Position numbers and translations under genes: made by a program
Shown here: positions 1 to 6,997 of the stretch, piece by piece
Layout of the letters: each line of letters opens with the position of its first letter
Position numbering within the stretch: position 1 is the first letter of the stretch
Assembly: GCA_023399455.1 (NCBI GenBank)
Contig: JAEWPN010000018.1
Location: 1 to 12,887, forward strand
Direction: 5' to 3'
Origin: Bacillota bacterium
GTDB lineage: Bacteria > Bacillota > Clostridia > Lachnospirales > Lachnospiraceae
DNA: 12,887 nucleotides
The notes under the pieces: generated by a model
What the model saw: only the letters and a program-made list of their open reading frames with translations
Told to the model about the DNA's origin: nothing
Databases searched by the model: none

Positions 1-744
1 ATCGTACAATTGAATAAAAAGGCCGGGCTGAGAAGAAAAGAGGGCGTTTTCATTGCAGAGGGAATTAAAATGTTTTTGGAGGCGCCTTTAGAGAGTATTC
101 TGGAGGTCTATGTGTCGGAGGACATTCACAAGGTTTCACAGATTGTGCAGAAGCTGGAGCAGTGCAAATATGAAACAGTATCGGAGGAAGTTTTTTCTAA
201 AATATCTGATACCCAGACTCCGCAGGGAATTTTATGTGTGCTAAAGCAGTTTCACTACTCGCTGAAAGACATGCTGGGAGGCGGGGAGGTGCCGCTTTTT
301 CTTGTCGCAGAGGGACTTAGGGATCCCGGAAACCTCGGAACCATCCTTCGTGCCGGAGAAGGTGCGGGGGTGAGCGGAGTGATCATGAGCAAAGATACGG
401 TGGACATATATAATCCGAAGACGATACGCTCCACCATGGGCTCTGTATATCGCGTGCCGTTTTTTTATGCGGATGATATCGTACAGACGGTAAAGGAACT
501 GCAAAAGAACGGGGTTAAGGTATATGCAGCGCATTTAAGGGGAGAGAAGAGCTATTCCCAGTGTGATTATAAGGGAGGTACGGCTTTTTTGATCGGAAAT
601 GAGGGCAACGGTTTGTCGGAAGAACTGTCTGAGGCGGCGGATAATTATATAAAGATTCCTATGAAGGGACGGGTGGAATCACTGAATGCGGCAGTTTCTG
701 CGTCTCTTCTTATGTATGAAGCGGCAAGGCAGAGGGAAAATTAG
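1..744 (+). CDS. SpoU/TrmH-family RNA 2'-O-ribose methyltransferase (5' end outside window)
   Basis: Probably methylates the 2'-OH of a ribose in rRNA or tRNA using S-adenosylmethionine, in the cytoplasm. The reading frame is open from base 1, and the first visible residues (IVQLNKKAGLRRKEGVFIAEG) already match the N-terminal substrate-binding part of the family, so the real start lies upstream; the TTG at 10 is probably not the start. The three SpoU motifs are present: DPGNLGTILRAGEGAG (motif 1, near bases 325-375), FLIGNEGNGLSEE (motif 2, near 583-621) and IPMKGRVESLNAAVSASLL (motif 3, near 655-711), which together make the knotted SAM-binding fold. The 247 visible residues suggest only a short piece is missing. 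The exact target is not readable; an RlmB-like or TsnR-like 23S rRNA role is possible. proC follows after 17 bases, so the two are probably co-transcribed. Confidence 0.9.
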   Translation: MVQLNKKAGLRRKEGVFIAEGIKMFLEAPLESILEVYVSEDIHKVSQIVQKLEQCKYETVSEEVFSKISDTQTPQGILCVLKQFHYSLKDMLGGGEVPLFLVAEGLRDPGNLGTILRAGEGAGVSGVIMSKDTVDIYNPKTIRSTMGSVYRVPFFYADDIVQTVKELQKNGVKVYAAHLRGEKSYSQCDYKGGTAFLIGNEGNGLSEELSEAADNYIKIPMKGRVESLNAAVSASLLMYEAARQREN

Positions 745-761
745 AAACGGAGGGATAAGAT

Positions 762-1556
762 ATGCGGATAGGATTTATAGGACTAGGAAATATGGCGAAG
801 GCCATCATTGGAGGTATGCTGAAGCAAAATATCGTGACGCAGGCGGAAATCATCGGATCGTCGAAGACGGAGGCGACGATGGAAAAAATGCGCAAGGAAT
901 TCGGCATTCGCACCACAGAAAGCAACAAAGAGACGGCGGCGGAAGCGGATGTACTCATTCTTGCGGTAAAGCCCATTTTTTTCCCCGAGGTAATAGCCGA
1001 AATACGGGATGAAATAACAGAGGATAAGCTGCTCATCAGCATCGCGGCGGGAAAGACTATGGAGTGGATAGAGAAGGAGTTTGCAAAGCCCATAAAGCTT
1101 ATCCGCTGCATGCCTAATACCCCGGCGTTAGTAGGAGAAGGATGTACGGCTGTATGTGTCAATTCGTCAGTAAAGAGGGATGAAGAGGAGTTCTGCATAA
1201 AGCTGATGGGAAGCTTCGGCAAAGCCATCTCTATTCCAGAGAGGCTGATGGACGCAGCAGGAGCAGTATCCGGCAGCTCTCCGGCTTATGTATTCATGTT
1301 TATAGAAGCTATGGCGGATGCAGCGGTAGGGGCTGGAATGCCGAGGAAGCAGGCCTATGAGTTCGCCGCTCAGGCGGTGCTTGGAAGTGCGAAGATGGTA
1401 TTGGAGACCGGAATGCATCCAGGAGAATTAAAAGACATGGTATGTTCTCCCGGAGGAACCACTATCGAGGGCGTCAGGGTGCTGGAAGAGAAAGGAATGC
1501 GCTCGGCGGTAACGGAAGCATTAAGTGCCTGCGTGGAGAAGTCGAAAAAGTTATAA
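762..1556 (+). CDS. proC: Pyrroline-5-carboxylate reductase
   Basis: Catalyses the last step of proline synthesis: NAD(P)H-dependent reduction of 1-pyrroline-5-carboxylate to L-proline, in the cytoplasm. The 264-residue length is typical. The N-terminus is a Rossmann dinucleotide-binding motif (GFIGLGNMA, residues 4-12); then come VKP near residue 68, the conserved RCMPNTPALVGEG segment, and the C-terminal signature with AAGAVSGSSPAYVF and CSPGGTTIEGV (residues 228-238) that forms the substrate-binding helical dimer domain. The ATG at 762 has a GGAGGG-like ribosome site about 7 bases upstream and begins exactly at the family start. It lies 17 bases after the methyltransferase, suggesting one transcript. 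No clear terminator follows; the next 227 bases hold promoters for the downstream gene. Confidence 0.96.
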   Translation: MRIGFIGLGNMAKAIIGGMLKQNIVTQAEIIGSSKTEATMEKMRKEFGIRTTESNKETAAEADVLILAVKPIFFPEVIAEIRDEITEDKLLISIAAGKTMEWIEKEFAKPIKLIRCMPNTPALVGEGCTAVCVNSSVKRDEEEFCIKLMGSFGKAISIPERLMDAAGAVSGSSPAYVFMFIEAMADAAVGAGMPRKQAYEFAAQAVLGSAKMVLETGMHPGELKDMVCSPGGTTIEGVRVLEEKGMRSAVTEALSACVEKSKKL

Positions 1557-1644
1557 AATTTGTAACATATGTGGGGAAATAAGGAAAAATTATCACATAG
1601 TTTTTACGGGACAAGTGTATAAAATCAAGGAAAACAGCGTAAAC

Positions 1645-1673
1645 TTGACAATGACTGCTTCATTTGTTATTAT
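1645..1673 (+). promoter_or_regulatory. SigA-type promoter upstream of the cell-wall hydrolase
   Basis: TTGACA at 1645-1650 is a perfect -35 box and TATTAT at 1668-1673 a good -10 box, separated by exactly 17 bases. Transcription would start near 1680, giving a leader of about 100 bases before the ATG at 1784. The boxes are seen directly; activity is inferred. Confidence 0.75.
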
Positions 1674-1692
1674 TATTCGCGTAATAAAATTA

Positions 1693-1719
1693 ACAAATTT
1701 GTAATAATTACATATGATA
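1693..1719 (+). promoter_or_regulatory. Possible mother-cell sporulation (SigK/SigE-like) promoter
   Basis: CATATGATA at 1711-1719 fits the -10 pattern CATANNNTA of SigK (similar to SigE), with the dinucleotide AC at 1693-1694 sixteen bases upstream as the minimal SigK -35. It lies just downstream of the SigA-type promoter and 64 bases before the start of a SleB/CwlJ-type hydrolase. The region is AT-rich and the -35 element only two bases long, so a chance match is a real possibility. Confidence 0.3.
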
Positions 1720-1783
1720 GCAGTAAGAGTAAGTGTTTTTTGCAGGAATATTTTGCATGGAGCATAAGCTTGGAGGGAATGAA

Positions 1784-2938
1784 ATGTCAAGAAGCATAAA
1801 GCTGTTTTATAGGCTGTCAGGTATTATACTGGCAATTGTCATGCTGATGTCCATGGATATCAGGGCGGCGGCCGGCGAAAATACTACAGGCAGCAGGGAA
1901 TATTTGGATTCACTTACCGTAGGAGTGGCCAGGATACTGGATCCCAGCACGGAAGCCAGAGTTGAGAGCAGTGTGTCGGAGAATTCGGCACAAGTATCCG
2001 CTGAGAGTGTTACTTCGGAAGAGTCTGTATTTAGTAGTACGGTTCAGGAAGAGAAGGCAGAGCCTGTCGAGCAAGAGCAACCGGAATCGAATCTCGTTAT
2101 GGCGGATGTTCAGAACGCGTTGAATGTGCGGGCAGAGGCCAGCGAGGATGCGGAAAAGGTAGGATTGTTATACAAAGACTGCGGCGGTAAGATTTTGGAA
2201 AGAAGGGACGGATGGACGAAATTGCAGTCCGGCGATTTGGTAGGATGGGCCAACGATGAATATCTTCTTTTCGGTGAGGATGCCAAAGAGATGGCGGGAG
2301 AAGTAGGTAATCTTATCGTAACCATAGAGACGGATGCATTACGAGTACGTAGGGAGCCTAACACCGAGGCGGGCATATATGTGCTGATGGCACAGGACGA
2401 TGAGCTGGATGTGATCGAGGTGGTGGACGATGACTGGATCAGTGTGGCATACGGCAATGAGATAGGCTATGTTTCATCTGAATTCGTGAATCTGGACTTC
2501 CACATCGACGAGGGTGAGACCGTCACCGCAATCAAGGCGAGGGAAAAAGCGGAGGCAGAAGCCAAGGCGAAGCTCACGACTAATCAAGGAGCTGTTGTGG
2601 TAGGTGCGGACGATACAAGACTTCTCGCTGCGTTGATTTATTGTGAAGCGGGGAATCAGGGCTACGAAGGACATCTGGCGGTAGGAGCCGTGGTCATGAA
2701 CCGAGTAAGGAGCGGTGCATATCCGAATTCCATTACGGGTGTCATTTACGCTTCGGGCCAGTTCACTCCCGCGCTTAACGGGAAAGTAGCTAAGGTCTAT
2801 GGAGGAAATATTCCGGAAAGCTGTATAAAGGCGGCGCAGGAAGCGATAGGCGGCGCATCCAATGTAGGAACGGCAACCCATTTCAAGAGAGCCGGCGCTC
2901 ATGATGGAATCGTAATAGGAGACCATGTATTCTGGTAA
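1784..2938 (+). CDS. Secreted cell-wall hydrolase: two SH3 domains plus SleB/CwlJ-type catalytic domain
   Basis: Probably cleaves peptidoglycan outside the cell, in wall turnover, sporulation or germination. I chose the ATG at 1784 (384 residues) because GGAGGG at 1772-1777 sits 6 bases upstream and the protein then starts with a clean signal peptide: positive N-terminus, hydrophobic core IILAIVMLM, and an Ala-Ala-Ala cleavage region at residues 28-30. Residues about 55-104 are a Ser/Glu-rich linker. Two bacterial SH3 repeats follow at about 105-163 (ALNVRAEAS...GWTKLQSGDLVGWANDEYL) and 176-238 (ALRVRREPN...DWISVAYGNEIGYVSSEFV). An Ala/Glu/Lys-rich linker (254-264) leads to the Hydrolase_2 domain at about 275-384. 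There the conserved glutamate is E288 in IYCEAGNQGYEG, with VMNRVRSGAYPNSITGVIY and GTATHFKRAG following. SH3 domains usually bind wall material. SleB-family enzymes are lytic transglycosylases, but SH3/Hydrolase_2 hybrids also act in vegetative cells, so a germination role is not established. Confidence 0.88.
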   Translation: MSRSIKLFYRLSGIILAIVMLMSMDIRAAAGENTTGSREYLDSLTVGVARILDPSTEARVESSVSENSAQVSAESVTSEESVFSSTVQEEKAEPVEQEQPESNLVMADVQNALNVRAEASEDAEKVGLLYKDCGGKILERRDGWTKLQSGDLVGWANDEYLLFGEDAKEMAGEVGNLIVTIETDALRVRREPNTEAGIYVLMAQDDELDVIEVVDDDWISVAYGNEIGYVSSEFVNLDFHIDEGETVTAIKAREKAEAEAKAKLTTNQGAVVVGADDTRLLAALIYCEAGNQGYEGHLAVGAVVMNRVRSGAYPNSITGVIYASGQFTPALNGKVAKVYGGNIPESCIKAAQEAIGGASNVGTATHFKRAGAHDGIVIGDHVFW

Positions 2939-2957
2939 GCGGCATTTTTCTGATTAT

Positions 2958-2996
2958 AAGGTTTTGTGCGTACTCAATATGCACAAAACCTTTTAT
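2958..2996 (+). terminator. Probable intrinsic terminator of the cell-wall hydrolase gene
   Basis: A perfect 12-base stem pairs 2958-2969 (AAGGTTTTGTGC) with 2981-2992 (GCACAAAACCTT) around an 11-base loop, followed by a few T residues. It starts 19 bases after the stop codon. The T tract is short and runs into the next hairpin. Confidence 0.65.
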
Positions 2997-3118
2997 CTTA
3001 TAGGAAGTACGTCCTATAAGATAAAAGCCCTTCGGGCAGGATGCGCAGCTGCGCGCGCGGAACAAAAGCTGTGCTGCCGAGGATTTGGCTGTGAGAGTGT
3101 GCGAAGCACACTTTTGTT
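2991..3118. repeat. Cluster of intergenic palindromes
   Basis: Several consecutive inverted repeats fill this gap. A perfect 15-base stem pairs 2991-3005 with 3012-3026 around a 6-base loop. Next come GCCC/GGGC at 3027-3037, the 12-base palindrome GCGCAGCTGCGC at 3043-3054, and a long arm pair 3061-3075 / 3105-3118 (14 pairs, one bulged C). No open frame here looks like a real protein. The layout resembles an interspersed REP-like element, but I cannot test copy number from one window. Confidence 0.6.
3096..3118 (+). terminator. Small hairpin with T-rich tail before the nfeD-like gene
   Basis: A 7-base stem, AGTGTGC (3096-3102) with GCACACT (3106-3112), closes a GAA loop and is followed by TTTGTT. 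It would insulate the downstream pair of membrane genes. Its 3' half can alternatively pair with 3061-3075, so it could be one of two exclusive folds. Confidence 0.45.
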
Positions 3119-3134
3119 ATGTGTAAATGTAATA

Positions 3135-3163
3135 TTGAATAAAACGCCGAAATATAGTAAGAT
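3135..3163 (+). promoter_or_regulatory. Likely SigA-type promoter of the nfeD-like/stomatin pair
   Basis: TTGAAT (3135-3140) and TAAGAT (3158-3163) are separated by exactly 17 bases. Each box matches the consensus at 4 of 6 positions. The position, about 30 bases before the ATG at 3193 and just after the preceding hairpins, is appropriate. Confidence 0.45.
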
Positions 3164-3192
3164 ATAAGAAAGTCATGGAAGGGAGACTGATT

Positions 3193-3636
3193 ATGGATTA
3201 CACTATTTTATGGCTTATTGCACTGGTTTTGTTTATAGTGGTTGAGATAGGGACGATGGGACTTACAACCATCTGGTTTGCAGGAGGTGCTCTCGTAGCA
3301 GTAATTGCCGCGGTTTTTGGAGCTCCGGTTGCTTTGCAGATAGTCCTTTTTTTAGCGGTATCTCTTGTGCTTCTTTATTTTACAAGACCTATTGCAGTAA
3401 GGTACTTCAACAAGGACAGGGTGAAGACGAATGCGGAGAGCCTTGTAGGAAGACAGGCAATTGTCACCAGCGAGATCGATAATCTGCAGGGGATCGGACA
3501 AGTGACTGTTAACGGGCTGGAATGGTCCGCACGGATGTCGGATGATAATGTGAAGCTGACAACAGGAAGCGTAGTGAACATAGTTGCTATTAACGGGGTG
3601 AAACTCATTGTTGACGAAAGGAAAGAGGAGAATTAA
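3193..3636 (+). CDS. Short NfeD-like membrane protein with C-terminal OB domain
   Basis: A partner of stomatin-type proteins, thought to help organise membrane microdomains or membrane protein quality control. I chose the ATG at 3193 (147 residues) because GGGAG at 3181-3185 sits 7 bases upstream; the in-frame ATG at 3175 overlaps that ribosome site and would only add MEGRLI. Three hydrophobic segments are visible, at about residues 4-20 (ILWLIALVLFIVVEIG), 24-42 and 47-63, then a basic stretch and a soluble region of about 70-147 with the beta-rich character of the NfeD OB-fold domain (VGRQAIVTSEIDNLQGIGQV, then NGLEWSAR). There is no ClpP-like protease domain, so this is the short form. The stomatin gene starts 2 bases after its stop codon, which is the usual arrangement of this family. 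Confidence 0.9.
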   Translation: MDYTILWLIALVLFIVVEIGTMGLTTIWFAGGALVAVIAAVFGAPVALQIVLFLAVSLVLLYFTRPIAVRYFNKDRVKTNAESLVGRQAIVTSEIDNLQGIGQVTVNGLEWSARMSDDNVKLTTGSVVNIVAINGVKLIVDERKEEN

Positions 3637-3638
3637 TT

Positions 3639-4565
3639 ATGGTAATATTAGCGATTGTTTTAGTCATACTTATTTTGGTCTTGGTATCCTGTATCAAGAT
3701 CGTGCCGCAGGCAAGTGCGATTGTTTTGGAAAGACTCGGCGCTTATCAGAGTACATGGTCGGTAGGACTTCACTTCAAAGTGCCGTTTATCGATAGAGTA
3801 GCGAGGCGGGTAAACCTGAAGGAGCAGGTAGCAGATTTCGCTCCCCAGCCGGTAATTACAAAGGATAACGTAACGATGCGTATCGATACGGTAATATTTT
3901 TCCAGATTACGGATCCGAAGCTTTACGCATACGGAGTAGAGAATCCGATTATGGCTATCGAGAATCTGGCAGCGACGACGCTGCGTAATATCATCGGTGA
4001 TATGGAGCTGGATCAGACGCTCACCTCCAGAGAAGTCGTTAATACGAAGATGAGAGCAACTCTCGATTCTGCCACCGACCCGTGGGGAATCAAGGTGAAT
4101 CGTGTGGAACTTAAGAATATTGTTCCTCCTGCCGCTATTCAGGATGCCATGGAGAAGCAGATGAAGGCGGAACGTGAACGCCGCGAGGCCATTCTGAGAG
4201 CGGAAGGCGAGAAGAAGTCTACGATTCTCGTAGCGGAAGGCCAGAAGGAATCGGTGATTCTGGAAGCAGAGGCTCATAAGCAGTCAGCGATCCTTGGCGC
4301 AGAAGCGGAGAAGATGAAGATGATCCGTGAGGCGGAAGGTGAGGCAGAAGCGATTCTTACGGTACAGAAGGCGACAGCGGACGGCATTCGCATGATACGC
4401 GAAGCAGGTGCGGATCAGGCAGTTATTACGCTTAAGAGTCTTGAAGCGTTTGCGAAAGCGGCGGACGGCAAGGCGACCAAGATTATCATTCCTTCTGAGA
4501 TTCAAGGTGTGGCAGGTCTGGTTTCCTCGATTAAGGAAATCGCTGTGGATGGTACCATCGATTGA
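3639..4565 (+). CDS. SPFH/stomatin (prohibitin-like) membrane scaffold protein
   Basis: Forms oligomeric assemblies at the cytoplasmic membrane, probably with the NfeD-like protein encoded just upstream. The 308 residues begin with one hydrophobic anchor (about 1-18, MVILAIVLVILILVLVS). The SPFH domain follows at about 19-175, with KIVPQASAIVLERLGAY, GLHFKVPFIDRV and the stomatin-type segment AATTLRNIIGDMELDQTL. A long coiled coil of repeated AEGEK/AEGQK/AEAHK/AEAEK units spans roughly 170-235, and the C-terminus is short. This order matches stomatin/paraslipin/QmcA-type proteins. The start has AGGAG at 3626-3630, 8 bases upstream and inside the end of the previous gene, so translation is probably coupled. 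The stop codon's last base is also the first base of the outer stem of a large inverted-repeat element. Confidence 0.93.
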   Translation: MVILAIVLVILILVLVSCIKIVPQASAIVLERLGAYQSTWSVGLHFKVPFIDRVARRVNLKEQVADFAPQPVITKDNVTMRIDTVIFFQITDPKLYAYGVENPIMAIENLAATTLRNIIGDMELDQTLTSREVVNTKMRATLDSATDPWGIKVNRVELKNIVPPAAIQDAMEKQMKAERERREAILRAEGEKKSTILVAEGQKESVILEAEAHKQSAILGAEAEKMKMIREAEGEAEAILTVQKATADGIRMIREAGADQAVITLKSLEAFAKAADGKATKIIIPSEIQGVAGLVSSIKEIAVDGTID

Positions 4566-4817
4566 CAAGGTCACACACGGTCGGATAAGGGCTAATTTTT
4601 GTTCCTGCTGCGTTACTTTCGCTCCGCGTACGTTTAGTACGCGTCGGTCAAGTGCCTTGCAGGGACGAAAATTTGTCCCTTTCCGACTCTTCGACCCTGA
4701 CCATAGAGATTTGTTTGGTTTTCAAGGCGGACGAGTGAGGCGTACTGGACGTACGCCAATTGAGGACAACGATGAAAACCGGGCAAATCTCATGGTTCAG
4801 GGCATGTAAGACCTTGT
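4565..4817 (+). repeat. Two-armed inverted-repeat element, possible structured RNA
   Basis: Most of the 403-base gap between the stomatin gene and argF is this element. Outer 8-base arms ACAAGGTC (4565-4572) and GACCTTGT (4810-4817) enclose two long imperfect hairpins. Arm A pairs 4580-4608 with 4659-4687 (29 positions, about 23 identical to the complement). Arm B pairs 4695-4724 with 4773-4802 (about 30 positions). Each arm carries an inner hairpin with the same core: CGCGTAC/GTACGCG at 4625-4643 and GGCGTAC/GTACGCC at 4739-4757, both with 5-base loops. The predicted fold is a three-way junction. It could be a MITE-like repeat, a read-through structured RNA or a complex terminator. An open frame crosses it but resembles no protein. 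Confidence 0.7.
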
Positions 4818-4858
4818 AAATTGATGGTAACATTAGCAAATAAAACAAAGCTTATCAG

Positions 4859-4894
4859 TTCCGGTAGTTGGAAGAAAGTTTCCGGCTGCCGGAA
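4859..4894 (+). other. Hairpin in the argF leader (weak terminator or structured leader)
   Basis: A 15-pair stem joins 4859-4873 (TTCCGGTAGTTGGAA) with 4880-4894 (TTCCGGCTGCCGGAA) around the loop GAAAGT; three pairs are G-U wobbles possible only in + strand RNA. The following ATTTCAT is a poor T tract, so a leader structure or degenerate terminator are both possible. The rest of 4818-4968 is AT-rich with no convincing promoter; I see no clear ArgR box. Confidence 0.55.
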
Positions 4895-4968
4895 TTTCAT
4901 AACGCTGTAAAATATTAAAACGAGAAAAGACACTGGTTTGGTACATTCAGGAGAGGCAGGAGGAACAC

Positions 4969-5964
4969 ATGGATCTAAAAGGACGTCATTTTTTGAAGCT
5001 ATTGGATTTTTCGCCGGAGGAGATTACATATTTGCTCGATTTATCGGCAGACTTAAAGGATAAGAAGAAAAAAGGGGTTTTGACCCAGTGGCATACAGGG
5101 AAGAATGTAGCGCTGATTTTTGAAAAGACAAGCACGAGAACGAGATGTGCGTTCGAAGTGGCAGCTCATGATCTGGGTATGGGAACTACTTATCTTGATC
5201 CGGTGGGCTCTCAGATAGGAAAAAAGGAGAGCATTGCAGATACGGCGAGAGTGCTTGGAGGCATGTACGAGGGCATCGAGTACCGCGGATACGGTCAGGA
5301 AATCGTAGAGGAGTTGGCGAAGTATGCGGGAGTCCCAGTATGGAACGGCTTGACCAACGAATTCCATCCGACTCAGATGCTGGCGGATCTGCTGACCATC
5401 AGAGAACACTTTGGCTATTTGAATGGTATCAAATTGACTTATATGGGAGACGCCCGTTACAACATGGGAAATTCCCTTATGGTGGCCTGCGCGAAGATGG
5501 GAATGTATTTTACAGCGTGTACGGCTAAGAAATATTTTCCTGAGAAAGCGTTGGTAGAAGAATGCCAAAGGCTAGCTGCGGCAACCGGCGCTACGATCGA
5601 ACTGACGGAAAGCGTGGAGGAAGGAACGAAGAACGCGGATGTAATCTACACGGATGTGTGGGTTTCCATGGGAGAGCCTGCGGAAGTCTGGACGGAGCGC
5701 ATCGAGGAGCTTTCGCCCTATCAGGTAAATCGTAAGGTAATGGAAAATGCCGGAGAAAAAGCGGTATTCATGCACTGTCTGCCTGCTTTCCACGATTTGA
5801 AGACGGTGATAGGAAAAGAAATGGGAGAAAAATTCGGCATTACCGAAATGGAAGTGACGGACGAAGTATTCGAGTCTGCGGCTTCTATCGTGTTCCAGGA
5901 GGCGGAAAACCGTATGCACACGATTAAAGCGGTAATGGCGGCGACGATTGGGGTTTTGGAATAA
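4969..5964 (+). CDS. argF: Ornithine carbamoyltransferase
   Basis: Transfers the carbamoyl group from carbamoyl phosphate to ornithine, giving citrulline, in arginine synthesis; cytoplasmic trimer. The 331 residues have every hallmark: the carbamoyl phosphate motif STRTR at 55-59, HPTQ at 133-136, the ornithine-side SMGE loop at 233-236, and [10 protein letters not shown] with the reactive HCLP at 269-272. The ATG has AGGAGG at 4958-4963, 5 bases upstream. The length and PYQVN segment resemble the long OTCase form shared by E. coli ArgI/ArgF and catabolic ArcB. No arcA or arcC is adjacent, and the neighbours are biosynthetic, so I favour the anabolic role without being able to exclude ArcB. 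birA starts 2 bases after the stop, so this gene probably leads the argF-birA-coaX-dusB transcript. Confidence 0.95.
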   Translation: MDLKGRHFLKLLDFSPEEITYLLDLSADLKDKKKKGVLTQWHTGKNVALIFEKTSTRTRCAFEVAAHDLGMGTTYLDPVGSQIGKKESIADTARVLGGMYEGIEYRGYGQEIVEELAKYAGVPVWNGLTNEFHPTQMLADLLTIREHFGYLNGIKLTYMGDARYNMGNSLMVACAKMGMYFTACTAKKYFPEKALVEECQRLAAATGATIELTESVEEGTKNADVIYTDVWVSMGEPAEVWTERIEELSPYQVNRKVMENAGEKAVFMHCLPAFHDLKTVIGKEMGEKFGITEMEVTDEVFESAASIVFQEAENRMHTIKAVMAATIGVLE

Positions 5965-5966
5965 GT

Positions 5967-6947
5967 ATGAAAACAGAGATTTTGACTCTCCTTAGGGAAA
6001 GTGAGGACTACGTTTCCGGGCAGGAGCTTTGTAACCGGTTCGGCGTGTCGAGGACGGCGGTCTGGAAAGTAATGAAGCAATTGAAGGAACAGGGCTATGT
6101 GATAGAGGCGGTCCAGAATAAGGGCTATAAGCTGAAGGAAAATCCGGATGTACTCACCTTGAGTGAATTAAAGAGCCGCATCCATAATAAATGGGCGGGA
6201 AACACGGTTTATTTTTATGAAGAAACCGGCTCTACGAATATCGATGCCAAGCGTCTTGCGGAGGAGGGAGCTCCCCACGGGACGGTTGCAGTTGCGGATA
6301 AACAGAATGCCGGAAGGGGAAGACGGGGGAGGGTATGGCAGTCTCCCGCGGGAAAGGATATTTATTTTACACTTTTGCTGCGGCCTGATTTCATCCCGGA
6401 CAAGGCATCGAGCCTTACGCTCGTCATGGCGCTTTCCGTGGCTCAGGCGGTGGAGGCTTTCTGCGGGCTGACGACAGGAATCAAATGGCCCAACGATATT
6501 GTGGTAAACGGCAAGAAAGTCTGCGGAATCCTGACGGAGATGAATGTGGAGCCGGGCTATATCCAGTATGTAGTCATCGGTGCGGGCATCAATGTGAACC
6601 TGGCACAGTTTCCGGAGGAAATAACCGGGACGGCAACCTCGTTGTTTCTGGAGAGCGGGATGCAGTGGCCGCGTGCCGAGCTTTTGCAAAATGTATTGAA
6701 GCGCTTTGAAAATAATTATGAGATTTTTTTGCAGACCCAGGATCTGACGGGGATTAGGGCGGAGTATGTGAAGCATCTGGTGAATGTGGACAAACAAGTG
6801 CGGGTGCTTGATCCCGCAGGGGAATTTGAAGGAATCGCCAGAGGAATCGATTCGTCGGGAGAGCTGCTGGTAGAGAAGGAAGACGGGGAAATCGCAAGGA
6901 TATATGCCGGAGAAGTATCGGTAAGAGGCTTGTTCGGTTATACCTGA
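5967..6947 (+). CDS. birA: Bifunctional biotin-protein ligase / biotin operon repressor
   Basis: Activates biotin with ATP and attaches it to a lysine of biotin carboxyl carrier proteins; with its DNA-binding domain it can also repress biotin genes. The 326 residues show the full three-domain form: an N-terminal winged helix (about 1-60, with FGVSRTAVWKVMKQLKEQGY), the catalytic domain (about 80-250, with ETGSTNIDAK, the biotinyl-AMP loop GRGRRGR at 116-122, and KWPNDIVV from residue 173), and an SH3-like C-terminal domain (about 265-320). The start lies 2 bases after the argF stop codon with only a weak ribosome site (GGA at 5958-5960), so it probably depends on translational coupling. The winged helix supports the repressor function; its targets are not in the window. 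Confidence 0.95.
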   Translation: MKTEILTLLRESEDYVSGQELCNRFGVSRTAVWKVMKQLKEQGYVIEAVQNKGYKLKENPDVLTLSELKSRIHNKWAGNTVYFYEETGSTNIDAKRLAEEGAPHGTVAVADKQNAGRGRRGRVWQSPAGKDIYFTLLLRPDFIPDKASSLTLVMALSVAQAVEAFCGLTTGIKWPNDIVVNGKKVCGILTEMNVEPGYIQYVVIGAGINVNLAQFPEEITGTATSLFLESGMQWPRAELLQNVLKRFENNYEIFLQTQDLTGIRAEYVKHLVNVDKQVRVLDPAGEFEGIARGIDSSGELLVEKEDGEIARIYAGEVSVRGLFGYT

Positions 6948-6997
6948 TACCGAAAAGCGTCCGGAAGAAATCTGTGAAAGGAGCACGTTTTATAGAA

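Noticed and set aside
710..1228. 172-codon minus-strand frame opposite proC
   Set aside because: Shadow of proC: the + strand protein has all family motifs, and the minus-strand product is Ser/Ile-rich without similarity.
2925..3167. 80-codon open frame in the hairpin-rich gap
   Set aside because: It begins inside the hydrolase gene and translates the palindromes; no ribosome site and no protein-like composition.
4408..4809. 133-codon open frame across the stomatin 3' end and the inverted-repeat element
   Set aside because: It starts inside the stomatin gene in another frame, is composed of Arg-rich low-complexity translation, has no ribosome site, and its second half is explained by the palindromic arms.
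4969..5964. Catabolic ornithine carbamoyltransferase (arcB)
   Set aside because: Motifs do not separate the two roles, but no arginine deiminase or carbamate kinase gene is adjacent and the neighbours are biosynthetic; kept only as an alternative.
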